Positions 12,321 to 23,398 of a stretch of DNA of 64,000 nt are shown one piece after another. Numbering within the stretch: position 1 is the stretch's first letter; each line of letters starts with the position of its first letter. The stretch is from the NCBI GenBank assembly GCA_038025085.1, contig CM076144.1:14725501-14789500 (forward strand). The letters run 5' to 3'. The position numbers and the translations under genes were made by a program. Source of the DNA: Tetragonia tetragonoides (lineage: Eukaryota; Streptophyta; Magnoliopsida; Caryophyllales; Aizoaceae). The notes under the pieces were generated by a model. That model did not search any database, was not told where the DNA came from, and worked only from the letters and a program-made list of their open reading frames with translations.

Positions 12321-12639
12321 ACTAATTTAGGTAGCAGTATAAAAAAATAAAAGAGAGGGGTCTTATTTTTATTTTATTTTAATTTTACAATCACCAGCTA
12401 AATTAGCAAAATGGTTTTTGCTCGAGCTGTTGTGGTGAAGAAGAAGAAGGTACAAGGCGAGGCCATTGTAGTTGTCGGCTATTTTGAAGTTGACAATGAC
12501 ATTGTGGGCGTGGTGGTGAATATATTTGTACTCACCAAACGTGATACAGCTGGGACGTGTTACTATCTTTGTTAACAAATGGCGTCATGTGTGAAAAAAT
12601 AAAAAAAAAAATAAATAATAAATAATAATAATAATAATA

Positions 12640-12673
<34 letters not shown>

Positions 12674-13170
12674 ATATTTTGGTAATTCACGTGCCAAAAT
12701 TCTGATGGCTCACAATAAGCCAATGATAGATTCTTACGTAAAGCACACTATGCTTGTATAGCAAATCCCTTTTTTACATGCCTATAAATAGGTCATTCTG
12801 TAACGGCGAAATGCAACCGAGAAAACAAGTAAAATCAATAAGTTTTCCCTCCTTTGAGTCTCCCTATTTTCTGAACTATCTTTTAACAAATAGTAAATAA
12901 ATAAATAAAATGGCATCATGTAATATAGTAAGTATGTACAAGACTACAAGTCGAAACTAAGAGCTTTGGGGGGATAGGGTCAACGACCATAGGGTAGTGG
13001 CGCATTCCTCGCTGATATCCAGCAAGGAATAAGGCATGAATCTTACTATCCTAAAAAAATTGTAAGTCAGCACTAAATTGTGTAATTTTTTGATTTTTTA
13101 AAAGGCAATGAAAAGCGTAAAAAGTAAGAAACGTCTCCGCTCAAGTAAAATTCCTAACCTAGACAAAAAT
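12321..13170. other. AT-rich intergenic DNA with an AAT/ATT hairpin
   Basis: No gene seen. At about 12610-12675 an (AAT)n run is followed directly by an (ATT)n run, a long self-complementary AT hairpin. At 12782-12790 there is a CTATAAATA TATA-like motif inside a possible LTR remnant, but no LTR boundaries could be fixed. Confidence 0.5.
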
Positions 13171-13350
13171 CAATTCTTTTAAGCATATTCATCATAGGAA
13201 GCTTTATAGATTGCACCTATTTATGTGCCCGTCAACGTAGCACCAATAAGGGGCTAGTATAGTTCTCAAAAGTCAGCACACACAAGACATGGGAGGAATA
13301 TGGATTCGAACCCATGACATTGCCTTACCAAACCACTTGAGAGAAACTTC
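13170..13350 (-). mobile_element. tRNA-derived SINE remnant
   Basis: On the minus strand, CTCAAGTGGTTTGGTAAGGC resembles an A box, and GGGTTCGAATCC about 15 bp later is a near-perfect B box. The tRNA-unrelated body runs on towards 13170. It abuts the hAT-like terminus at 13356. Confidence 0.5.
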
Positions 13351-13355
13351 GCAAC

Positions 13356-13545
13356 TAGTGGTGCGAATCGAGCGAGTCGAGCTCGAGTTTTGCTACACTC
13401 GACTCAAACTTGACTTGCAAAAACTCGAGCTCGACTCGAGCTCGAAACTCGTCGAGCTTTCAAATATTGAGCTCGACTCGAGCTCGACATGGTCAATCCC
13501 AAGCTCGACTCGCCTCGAAGCTCGACTCGATATAAATTCTTTGAC
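13356..13545. mobile_element. hAT-like element end with GAGCTCGACTCGAG subterminal repeats
   Basis: The stretch opens with TAGTGGTGCGAATCG, close to the TAGGGGTG ends of plant hAT elements, followed by dense, partly palindromic copies of CTCGAGCTCGACTCGAGCTC. Such subterminal arrays are usual transposase-binding sites in hAT elements. Its place 3' of the hAT transposase gene (14040 onward, minus strand) suggests it is that element's 3' end. No partner end was found. Confidence 0.5.
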
Positions 13546-14039
13546 CATTTTTTTCCCACACCTGTAAATATCTCAATTCAAAAACTTATAATGCTTTTGG
13601 GCATATTTAGCCATCACACTCAGATCACCACCACTATTTTGCAAATAATAAATATTTAAAAACTTATGATCACAATTTTAGGTTGAAGGCCATAGCCCTG
13701 TTGCCTATTGTACAAAATATCCCCAAAGGGGCAAAACATATGACCTCTATGTTCTCACCCCACAAAAAAGATAATTTAAATCATAATCATTCCCTTATAC
13801 AACAAAACAAGGAAAAATAAAAAGGGATCAAAATTGTTCTTTGTAAGGTCTTCCGATTCTTTGAGAGATATCCCTTCGATCATATAAGCGACACATCGGC
13901 AAACATTAATGAGTTACTTGCCAAACCTTGCAAATAGACAAGAAAAAAAAACCAGCATCATATTACAAAACAAAATAACGTTCGAGCCACCAGAACTCAA
14001 AAGATATTACAGTAAATAACATATAACATTTCTACCAAC
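13546..14039. other. AT-rich DNA 3' of the hAT transposase gene
   Basis: No coding sequence seen. It lies between the hAT-like terminus and the transposase stop and probably belongs to the same element. Confidence 0.4.
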
Positions 14040-14531
14040 CTAAGCAATTGGGATTACAATTTCTTTGGGTTGATCTTCTTCACGATCCTGCAAAAGATAC
14101 TTAATGTTAGTAGTTAAAAACAAGTAACATAAACAAACAAGAAACAAATTAAAGGCCAGTCTTACTTTGTTCTTTCTCTTCACTCCATGGAGGGATCGAC
14201 ACCAATCTCCAGTACAAATCAGCATTTGTACAGTATGGGAAGCAAGTGAAGCCCTATAAGGATCTATCACACAGTCACTCGCACTAAAGGTTGCCTCTGA
14301 AGCCATAATGGTGATAGAAATAGCCAAGATATCAGCAGCCATTCTAGATAAAACCCGAAACTTCAAACCTTTTTCCCTCCACCATTTTAAGGCATCAAAC
14401 TTATTATTCTCAGGACAAAGAAAACATCCCTCCTCAAGATATGTGTCAAGCTCACATTTCCTTGGCTCGTTTGTTGCTGAAAATAAGACATATTGAAAGA
14501 GCTCACTCATTCCTACACCGGTGCTTCCCCC
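14040..14531 (-). pseudogene. hAT transposase, C-terminal dimerisation segment
   Basis: The minus strand encodes FDALKWWREKGLKFRVLSRM followed by SEATFSASDCVIDPYRASL and VQMLICTGDW, the hallmarks of the hAT C-terminal dimerisation region. It is the 3' part of the transposase gene whose upstream parts lie at 15290-15631 and 20656-21603. The intervening elements destroy the frame. A GT-AG intron may separate 14165 from 14088. Confidence 0.8.
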
Positions 14532-15279
14532 TAGGGTGGAATTTATTCGGATTAAATCCAAAATCCAATCCAATCCAAATTAGGCAATTCGGATTGGACT
14601 TTTTGGATTTCGGGTTGGATTCGGACTCAAAAAAAAAAAATTGGATTTTTGGATTGGATTCGGACTCACCCTTTCAGAGTCCAATAATCCAATCCAATCC
14701 AATCCAAATTAGATAAAAATTAATAAATAAAAAGACATATAATCCAAAAAGGATACTAGCCCAAAATAAATAGTATAAACTACAAATTAAAATCTAAGGG
14801 ATTGAAAGTAACAATAAAATGCACACATAAACTAAGAGAGAAAGATCCTTTCAGACAACTCACTCAAGTCACGCCTTAGCAGCCACTCGTCCACTTGCTA
14901 TCTCTTTATACATTTGTCTTCTCCATGAACACTAAACGGAGATTACCGAACACCTTTGAAACTACATAATTTGCATTTTTTTTTATAATGAATGTTGTAG
15001 ACTTGTAGTTGACTTCGACATTTGTATTATTATTTTATCGATGAACTTTTTTAAGTAATGGACATTGTTGTAGAAAAGGTAACGAGTCAGGAAACATTGG
15101 ATTATTCGGATCGGATTGGATTACGGAAAATAATTAGGATTGGATTCGGACTCAAAAATCAAAGTCCAAAATTAGTTTGGATTGGATTTGGACTCAAAAT
15201 TCCGAGTCCAATTTTTTTGGATTGGATTTGGACTAGGCCATAATCCAATCCAAAGTCCAAACTTTCACTTACACAACTA
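14532..15279. mobile_element. Non-autonomous element with GGATTGGATT subterminal repeats, inserted in hAT
   Basis: Both ends carry many copies of AATCCAATCC and GGATTGGATTCGGACT in inverted arrangement around an AT-rich centre. The outer ends (TAGGGTGGAATTT on the left, TAGTTGTGTAAG as the complement of the right) are hAT-like. It interrupts the transposase gene between the 14531 and 15290 segments. I could not find a matching 8-bp target duplication, so exact limits are uncertain. Confidence 0.55.
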
Positions 15280-15289
15280 GTAGTAGTTG

Positions 15290-15631
15290 TGGAACTTTGT
15301 TCCCCACAATTGTATGCACTCACATATTCATCATACAGCTCATACAAAGTATTTTTAACTATGCTAATATTTTCCCGGGTTTGTATAGCAGAAAATAACT
15401 TTGGAAATGTAAATTAATAACCTTCATCTTGCATCTAGGGTCTAAGACAGCTCCAATAGCCATAAGCAAATTGCACTCACCCCAATATTTATCAAACTTC
15501 TCTTTCATTGGTTGAATCAAGTCTCTAACAAATTCATCCGTAGAGTCGATCTTTTCATCCAACACCACTTTAATCCTATACACCTCACTAAGAAATAAAT
15601 TGGATGTTTGATATTCGGAACCTGAGATAAT
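15290..15631 (-). pseudogene. hAT transposase, middle segment (DUF4413-like)
   Basis: The minus strand reads SEYQTSNLFLSEVYRIKVVL, then DEKIDS...MKEKFDKYWGEC...AVLDPRCKMK, the RNase-H-like (DUF4413) region of plant hAT transposases. Its first codons continue those at 20669 once the LINE between them is disregarded. After KMK the frame drifts and a short intron may be present. Confidence 0.75.
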
Positions 15632-15738
15632 TTTTTTTTTGGTAAAAGATCAGTGTGATTAATTACCAACTGGCAAAAATGTATATGAAAACAAGCTAAG
15701 GGAGGGCTAGACCCAAGCCTCAAAAATAGAAACTGGCA

Positions 15739-18700
15739 CTATTTACAAAACTTACTTAAGTATTGTCTATCTCTATCATGTAGTCTAGTTGGTTTATAGC
15801 TTGCCAATCTTACTTTAATTTCATTCATAATGTTCTGGCCTAATAAACTCACTGTTCTACTCTCTTTACAGAAAATTCTTCTGTTTCGTTCTAACCAAGC
15901 ATGATAAATCACCGCACTAGTGCAGGCGTGGGTGACAGCCTTTTTTGCCTTGGCAAATCTGGTTCTTCTCATAATCCAATTGATCCAGTTCCTAACAGGC
16001 ATTCCAGTGATCCCTGCCCAATCAAGCACCAAATTACGCAGTTCACATACCCATGAGCATTCATAAAACAGGTGGTCTGCTGTTTCATTTGCAGCCTTAC
16101 AGAGAACACATTCAGCATCAGACACTATATTGAAGTGCTGCAGTCTGTCCTTAGTAAGAATTCTCTTCAGTATTGTAAGCCAGAAAACGAAGCTGTGCTT
16201 AGGCACATGTATTTTCCCCCATATTATGTTTGCTTCCTTCAGATCAGGATGATCTCCCCTTAGCCATTTGTATCCTGCAGAAATGGTGTAAGGTTTATTT
16301 TGTGTTCTCCAGCTAGTTCCCTGGAACATACCTCTCATCTCAAGAATTTTTTTGATATACCAGCTAGTGTCAGCACTCAGTGTGGCTGACCAGAATTCTT
16401 GCCCTCTCATATAGATACTATGAATCCAACGGACCCACAGTATATCTTCCTTATTTGCTAAAGCCCACATGAGCTTAGCCACTGCAGCTATGTTTCATAT
16501 TTTGCATTGCTTAAAATTCAGCCCACCCTTGGATTTTGGTTGACAAATTGAATCCCATGCTACAAGTGAGATCTTCCTTTTTCCTTCAGTGGCTCCCCAT
16601 AAGAAGTCTCTGCATATCTTAACAATGTCATGCAGGATACTTTGTGGCAATAAGAAAATAGAGGCCCAGTAAACATGTGTTGATAGTAGCACGGAGTTAA
16701 TAAGTTGACACCTTCCCATGTAGGATAGATGTCGAGAGCTCCAACATCTTATTCTGGCTGTTATCTTGTCTAACAATAATTGACAATTATTCTTTGTCCA
16801 TTTCGTAGGTGACAAAGGCATTCCTAGGTATTTCACTGGGAATTCTCCAAGTGTAAATCCTGTAATCTGAGTAGCCAGCTGCCTCATATTAGTTGTTACG
16901 CCATTGATGTACAATTGTGACTTCAATTGGTTTGCTGTCAGCCCAGAAACATCAGAGAAGTGAGAGAAAGCCTCCATGACTCTAGTGAGGGAACTGTTGT
17001 TTGCCTTGCATACTATCATCAAATCATCAGCGAAACACAGATTCACGAGCTTGATGTTTTTGCATAGGGGGTGAAAGCGAAAAGCAGGGAGTTCACTAGC
17101 TTTTTTCAGCACCCTTGTAAGGTATTCCATAATGAGAACGAAGAGGAGTGGGGAGATGGGGTCGCCCTGCCTTAACCCTCTCCCACCTTTGAAATATCCA
17201 TGTAACTCTCCATTAATATTAATTGAGAAGCTAGCTGATGTCAAGCATTGAGTCACCCATCCTCGAAATTTTGAGGGAAATCCCATACCCTTCAATATCT
17301 CCTCCACAAAAGACCAATGGACTGTGTCGTATGCTTTGCGGAGATCTACCTTGAGCAAGCAGCGTGGCGAAACATATGACTTCCTGTTGTAAATTCTGAT
17401 AAGGTCCTGACTTATCAGTATATTGTGTATAATGGAGCGTCCTTTGATGAAGGCACCCTGGTTGCCATCAACCAAGTCAGGTAGTACTTCAGTTAACCTT
17501 TTGCAAAGGAGCTTTGAAATGCACTTTATAGATAGTGTTGCAGCAAGCTATAGGACGATAGTCACTTGGCAATGCAGGATTATCAACCTTTGAGATCAGA
17601 GAGATTGAAGTGGCATTTATTTGCTTTAGAAGTTTGCCTGTATGGAAAAATTCCAGAACTGCATCAGTAATATCATCTCCCACCACCTCCCAAGCAGCTT
17701 TGAAGAACCCACTGTTAAAGCCATCAGGACCAGGGCATTTGTCTGATGGTATTGAAAAGAGAGCTTGTTTGACTTCATCACGGCTAAAAGGTTGAATGAG
17801 AAGAGCTTTCTGAGCTGTTTGAAGGATATTCCCATTTCGCATGATCCAATCACTTGCAGGCTGTCTCACTGTAGTTGATTCACCCAACATTCCCTTATAG
17901 TACTCAACAAATTGCTCAACTACCTTCTGGTAGTCATATACCCAATCTCCATTGCTATTCTGGATGCTGTTTATTCTATTCTTGGATCTCCTTGTCTTGA
18001 GAACAAAATGGAAGTATCTGTTATTCTGATCTCCAAGGCTAATCCAAGAAGCTTTACTCTTCTGTTTCAAGAAAGATTCTTCAGCTTCTGCTAGTGAACA
18101 GAATTCAGTTGTTGCTGTTTTCTCCAAAGCCGACTTGGTTTGTTGGGTCTGCATGCATTGCCAATTGAGCTTTAACCATGTCTTCTCTTGCTTTTTCAAC
18201 TCTGACTTGAATGTCACTGAAAGAATCTCTGTTCAATTTCTTCAGTGGTTTCTTTAGTGCCTTTAACTTTTGTACAATGACAAACATCCTGCATCCACTA
18301 AAATCTCCACTCCAAACCTTTTTGACCACCTCAAGGAAGTGAGGGGTTTTGGTCCACATATCAAAGAAATGAAAAGGAGTTACTCCAATTTTATTAAAAG
18401 TGAAGAAACTCACAAGCATGGGACAATGATCAGAGACCTCTTCGGTGAGACATGACTTCAGCACCAGGATATGTGTCAAGCCAATGCTCATTTGCTAGAA
18501 CTCTATCAATCTTGGAGAATATTCTCGGAGTATCCTCATGTTTATTTTTCCATGAGTATCTGCTTCCTTTCCAAGGAATATCACACAAGCTGCACTCTTC
18601 TAAGCATTTTCTGAAATCCCTTAGTTCACCTTGGGAAATAGGAATACCACCAATTCTGTCATCTGGGTTCAAGGGACTGTTAAAATCCCCAAGTAAAATC

Positions 18701-19107
18701 CATGGTGAGACCATAGTATCTGCAATATCACACAGAGATCTCCACAAAGCTCCTCTTCCATCATTGTCATTAACCCCATATATAAAAGTAACAAACATAT
18801 CCTTATTTGTGGCTGAATGCTTAACCTGGCAGTGTACCATTTGTGAGGTAAAGCATTCAATATTAACACTGAACATATCCTTCTTCCAGATTACCCATAT
18901 TCTCCCTTTTGGATGAGAGGGGTAATTAACAAAACAGTCCCACTGAGGGCATAAATTTTTGTAAACTTTTTCAAAATTAACTTGCCTTACTTTGGTCTCC
19001 ACAATGCCACAGAGACCAATAATATTCTTGCTGCAAAAGGTTCGCACCTCTTTTTGCTTATTTGGGGAATTTAATCCCCTAATGTTCCACGCAGCTATTC
19101 TATCCAT
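15739..19107 (-). pseudogene. LINE ORF2: endonuclease, reverse transcriptase and zf-RVT, broken
   Basis: Domains in order are an APE-type endonuclease (AAWNIRGLN, ETKVR, LLGDFNSPL, SKIDRVLA, SDHCPML), a linker (SWISLGDQNNRYFH), a reverse transcriptase (KCPGPDGFN, RPIACC, KVDLRKAYDTVHW, GLRQGDPISPLLF, catalytic CFADDLM, KYLGMPL) and a C-terminal zf-RVT region (CVLCKAANETADHLFYEC) ending LERNRRIF. Frameshifts lie near 18460, 18150 and 17480, and a stop lies near 16490. ORF2 starts inside ORF1: ATGGATAG gives the ATG of ORF2 and the TAG of ORF1. Confidence 0.88.
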
Positions 19108-20561
19108 ATTCAGTTGTTGGTACCTCCTTATTCATTCCATATGTAACAGTTTCATCTTCAACTACACCATCTATCAAGCTATCAAAATCATTCTGCAAAG
19201 GGATAGCTACAGGTGCTTCAACTCTTGCATTTGTGTGTTTACCCTTGTGCACTGGTTGCCATACCCCTTCAGTGTGTTGTGGTTGTCTAGCATTATGTTG
19301 TATCTGCTGTATATCTCCCACTGGAGTCACTATTGGTACTGGTACTTCATTAGGCCTGACATTTTCTGTGATGTTGGCTGTGTTGGCCACATTTTCTCCT
19401 GCTCCATGCCTAGGTTGTTGTTGTCTCTGCCTAGCAGGTTTGTTTCTCTGTTTCTTCCTGCACTTGCTCTCATCATGCCCAAATCCTTTGCAATAGGTGC
19501 ACTTGATAGGCTTCCATTCATAAATAACCTCATGTTCTATCATATCTCCCTCTTCATCTTCAAAAGTGACAGATTTTGGGAGTTCATTTCCACCAAAACC
19601 CTTGCACAATTCACCCTTGCTCGTGTCTCAGTCATCTTATCAGTCATTATGGGCTTCCCTAGCAGGCTAGTTATTTTACTTAGAGAGCTAGCACTCCAAT
19701 ACCAGACATCTAATTCAGGTAATTGTATCCAAATAAGGACTGAGTGTATATCAGACATAGACATAGTTTCAGTGGACCATGGCTTGACAATAAAAGGCTT
19801 GTTGTCAAAGTCATGAATACCAAGGTTAATGACAGTATCCTTCCCGACAATAGTATCAAATCTCACAATCATCATACCATTTTTCATTCTAATCATCTTA
19901 TCAATGTCATATTTTCCCCAAACTCTACGAATAAAGCCCTCAAGAACTTCAGTTGGAGGGTAAGAACCCAATACATAGCATATAATAGCATTGTTCCAAT
20001 AATCAATTTCAGATTGCACATCATTTGGATCAATTTTGCAGGTTTTGATTTCCCCTTTTTAACATGCGGAACATATGACAGTTTACTCCCAGCATTTGTT
20101 AATTTTGATATATCAAAATTATCCCAAGCTGAGTTCAGATTACCTGAATTGTGAGTACCCATTGCTACATGCTGGCTCCCCCCATCACTGGATTGAGTAT
20201 CCTCATGGACCTGCTCTGCTTCGTCATCAGTTTTTCCTTCCATCTCTTCAGCCAAGGAACGCCTCCTCGTGGCTGGATTTGAATGAATCAAATTAAGCCA
20301 TTGATTCAGCTTTTCCTGAGCTAGCTCACGCTGATTCGGGTCCGTAACAACCGATTCTAAAGCATTTGTAACAGCTTTTGTAACATTTTCTTCTAGGGTT
20401 TTCTCAACTGCCGTAGCCTCAAGGTCGGTGTTTAGATTGCGAACAACGCGATTTGTAGTCAGATTGTTGGGGGTTTTGTTGGCACCGGCGTTCTCCACCG
20501 GCGACACCACTTCCGGTTGTCGTTTCTTCTTCTTGGGTGGCCTGCCTCGTCCCCTATTCAT
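19100..20561 (-). pseudogene. LINE ORF1 protein (DUF4283-like and zinc knuckle), frameshifted
   Basis: It starts MNRGRGRPPKKKKRQPEV, a basic N-terminus. A middle domain follows (RRVWGKYDIDKMIRMKNG...LVIWIQLPELDVWYWS), typical of the DUF4283-type RNA-binding part of plant L1 ORF1. A CCHC zinc knuckle, CTYCKGFGHDESKC, comes next, then a Gln/Arg-rich tail ending at TAG 19100. Frame changes near 20030 and 19590 break it into three pieces. Its role in an active copy is RNA binding and ribonucleoprotein formation. Confidence 0.82.
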
Positions 20562-20655
20562 GGGAGGCGCATGTTAAGGAAAATCGCCTTAACCTACACC
20601 ACGGGAGACTCTCTCACTAGAAGAAATTAATATTCACTTGGATTTGCTTGGTTAC

Positions 20656-21603
20656 GAATCTGAGATAATATTAGTTATGTCTTTAAACACTTTCAAAATA
20701 TCAGCCACTTTCTCAATTTTTTTCCATTCTTCAAACTCAGGTTTATGAGTATAACGTGAATCTTCCTCTTCTAGTCTATTAAAAACTTTTCTAAACTTTA
20801 ATGCACAATCTAGCATGTCATAGGTCAACGTGTCTTGCATTCAAGTATCAACTTTCTCTTTGAAAGCTGAAATTGTTGGACAATTTCAGCAGATGTTTTC
20901 ATCCTTGACTCACTTTTATTAAGATAATCAACACTGTCATGCACTTTTTCAGTTATGTCTTTAATTTTCTCAAGACCACTTTGAACCATAATATTCAAGA
21001 TGTGTGCACAACATCGAACATGGAACAATTTACCTCCACAAAGTAGCCTCTTAGATCTTGAGAAAGTTTCTTTCAATACTTTAATGCATGTGTCATTAGC
21101 AGAAGCATTGTCCACTGACACGCTGAATACCTAACAAGTAAGAACACAAGATGTAGAAAAAAGTTAAGATACATTCAAGTAAAAAGAAAAAATCAACAAG
21201 TATGGAAATATGTACTAAAGAAAACGATACCTACTTTGTTCTCAATATCCCATTCCTTTAAACACTTAAAGGTTGCATTGGCTATGTCAACACTTCTTCG
21301 AGGAGGAGGTAAGTGTACAAAGTTCAAAACCTGCTTTTGAAGATTCCAGTTCATATTGATGAAATGACCAGTTAGAACCATGTATTCAATTCTTTGAGGC
21401 TTTGATCTCCATAAATCAGTTGTCAAAGAAATTCTGTCCACGGTCTTTAACAAAGTTTTTAGCTTCGCTTTCTCAATCTCATAAACCTTGAAGGCGTCAT
21501 TTCTTATAGTGTGTCGTGACACACTTTTCCATTGTGGTATTCCTCGTTTCAACATCAAATTAAACCCTTCTTCCTCAACAATTCTAAATGGATGCTCATG
21601 CAT
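20656..21603 (-). pseudogene. hAT transposase, N-terminal and catalytic segment
   Basis: From 21603 the minus strand reads PFRIVEEEGFNLML, then RISLTTDLWRS (the hAT motif with a catalytic Asp) and GHFINMNWNLQKQVLNF. After an apparent intron (about 21125-21230) come SVDNASANDTC and HVRCCAHILNIMVQ, then FNRLEEEDSRY and FKDITNIIS just before the LINE. No BED zinc finger was found upstream, so the 5' end is missing. It is the 5' part of the gene continued at 15290-15631 and 14040-14531. Confidence 0.8.
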
Positions 21604-21659
21604 TGTTCTAAAAATCTAATGACCAGATGTTCGGTAGCAAAGAGTAAAAAACATTAATT

Positions 21660-21882
21660 GCAGCTTCAACCTGTAATTTTTATTGAAAAGCTAGTTGTTC
21701 GTGCCAAACATAACCGAAGTGTTTTTTTTATGTTTTTTTTTGTACCTTGTTAGTCTAGGTATCTGATTGATCGATTATATTAATTGTGATACTTCAGTGG
21801 TATTCCGTTAGTTTGTACTATTACTCTAAGGGCATTACTTTGATGTCCTTTTGGGAGATGGACATGAAATTCTAACCATTTT

Positions 21883-21905
<23 letters not shown>
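21660..21905 (+). mobile_element. Possible short retroposon ending in poly(A)
   Basis: Non-coding sequence that ends in a run of about 18 A's at 21883-21900 and abuts the truncated 5' end of the hAT gene. No pol III boxes or target duplication were recognised, so the class is unknown. Confidence 0.3.
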
Positions 21906-21915
<10 letters not shown>

Positions 21916-22029
21916 CCACAAAAGACTCTTTCCTATGACTCCAGTCCCGTAAATAACTTACCTCTAGCTCGACGACAAAGATTAAAATTTTTATATGGAC
22001 CTAAGTCCATCCAACTTGGATGGACCTGG

Positions 22030-22560
22030 GTGGCAGTAATGTAATTTATTAGAAAGTGGGGGCTATTTGTAGGCCAATTAATAAAATAAACATAAGTCAC
22101 TTTCCCCGTCTCCCACACGCTCAACATTCTCTCTCCTCACCTCCGTCCTCCGCCAGACCGTCACCACCAACCACCGCCCTCAATCCACCACCGCCGCCAC
22201 TGCCATTCTCTCTCCTACCCCGCCGCACGTTGACGATTGTTCTCCAACATTGATTCGTCTGGCCAATATGGTGGACGATGTCGATGAGGGAAGCTCTTTG
22301 TGGGGGGAGGGGAGGGAGAAACCTGGTGATCTTTTAGGAAGAAGGATATGGTTGGAATGGCAGGGAAGGAAGAGATTGAGCCTTGATGAAGATGATGCTG
22401 ATGATGACTTAGCATCTTGATTGATTTTTTTTTTAACTCTTCTTTTACTTTTACTTTTGAAGGATTCTATCGCAAATTTGGAGTACTTTCCTTTGGTTTT
22501 GATAAATTTCCTTTTGTCTTTTGTTTTTTATGTTTTTTTTCCCCCTAAATTCTTTATGAT
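22030..22560. other. GC-richer island left of the minisatellite
   Basis: The stretch 22110-22260 is rich in CCGCC and CACC and 22268-22420 has a 50-codon frame starting MVDDVDEGSSLWGEG and ending DDADDDLAS. The composition looks like the leader and first codons of a plant gene, but no continuing exon follows. A similar GC-rich island lies at 28988-29289 on the other side of the array. Both may be host sequence captured by a larger element whose ends I could not find. Confidence 0.3.
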
Positions 22561-22574
22561 GATGAGTTCATATT

Positions 22575-23060
22575 TTAAATAAAATTTACCTTATTATCTA
22601 ATTGTTCATAGATAACAAACCATTTGTTCATATCTTATCAAAAAAAAAAAAACAAACCATTTGTTCATAGAAAATAACCTAAATGTTCATTAGAAATATT
22701 CTAATCTTTCATAGATAACAAACCATATGTTCATAGAAAATAACCTAAATGTTCATTAAATAATCTAATTGTTCATTGATAACAAACCATATGTTCGTAG
22801 AAAATAACCTAAATGTTCATTAGAAATAATCTAATTGTTCATAGATAACAAACCATATGTTCATAGAAAATAACCTAAACGTTCAATAGAAATAATCTAA
22901 ATGTTCATTGATAACAAACTATATGTTCATAGAAAATAACTTGAATGTTCATTAGAAATAATCTAATTGTTCATTGATAACAAACCATATGTTCAAAAAA
23001 TGTAGTCTAATAGTTCATACAATATAATACATTTGTTCATAAAAAATGAACCTTAGATTT
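22575..23060. repeat. GTTCAT minisatellite, type 1 (~65-bp units)
   Basis: Repeated units contain ATAACAAACCATATGTTCAT, AGAAAATAACCTAAATGTTC and AATAATCTAATTGTTCATAG in fixed order, with each sub-block ending in TGTTCAT. Copies differ by a few substitutions. The array is not coding. Confidence 0.9.
22632..22650 (+). mobile_element. 19-bp LINE tail-only micro-insertion (candidate)
   Basis: The sequence ATCTTATC followed by A's, the exact end of the LINE family seen at 3551-4130 and 9503-9868, is flanked by an 18-bp direct repeat, AACAAACCATTTGTTCAT, at 22614-22631 and 22651-22668. Because it lies in a tandem array, slippage could also have made the flanking repeat. Confidence 0.5.
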
Positions 23061-23239
23061 CTAAAAAAAGAAAGGAGAATAAAAAAGAGAAAGAACCTTA
23101 GGTTGACACTTATAAAAAAAAATAAAAAGTAAACAAAAGTTATGGCACTGAGGTTCATAAAAAAGGCAAAACAAATAAAAGCAAATCTAAGTGAAATAAA
23201 AGAAAAATGAAAATCATCATGTCAGTCTTATTTTTTAAG

Positions 23240-23398
23240 CTTTAAATATAATGTTCACTTAAAATAGTCTATACTTCATAAATTATAAATGTAAGGTTTA
23301 TTTAAAATAGTTCAATTTCATAAGCTATAAACGTAAGATTCATTTAAAATAGTCTAATTGTTCATAAGGTATAAATGCAAGATTCATTTTAAAAAGTC
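23240..23398. repeat. GTTCAT minisatellite, type 2, left part
   Basis: Units of about 44 bp contain CATTTAAAATAGTCTAATTG and TTCATAAGGTATAAACG. The array is continued at 28323-28490, so it was one array before the LINE entered. The last bases, AAAAAGTC at 23391-23398, are one copy of the LINE target duplication. Confidence 0.85.

Larger units (their letters stand above)
15632..20655 (-). mobile_element. Full-length L1-type LINE inserted in the hAT gene
   Basis: A 5.0-kb minus-strand element with a short 5' UTR (20562-20655), ORF1, an overlapping ORF2 and a 3' UTR ending TTTTACC plus poly(A) (read as T's at 15632). The flanks GAACCTGAGATAAT (15618-15631) and GAATCTGAGATAAT (20656-20669) form a 14-bp target duplication with one mismatch. 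Removing the insert restores continuity of the hAT reading frame, which confirms the boundaries. Both ORFs carry several frameshifts, so this copy is dead. Confidence 0.9.

Noticed and set aside
12573..12890. LTR retrotransposon upstream of BLISTER (TGTTAACA start, TATAAATA motif)
   Set aside because: No second LTR, no 5-bp duplication and no internal retroelement coding; the short similarity at its two ends is too weak.
18992..19816. 274-codon plus-strand frame inside the first LINE
   Set aside because: It is the antisense shadow of ORF1 and ORF2; it is hydrophobic only because it complements the Lys/Glu-rich ORF1.
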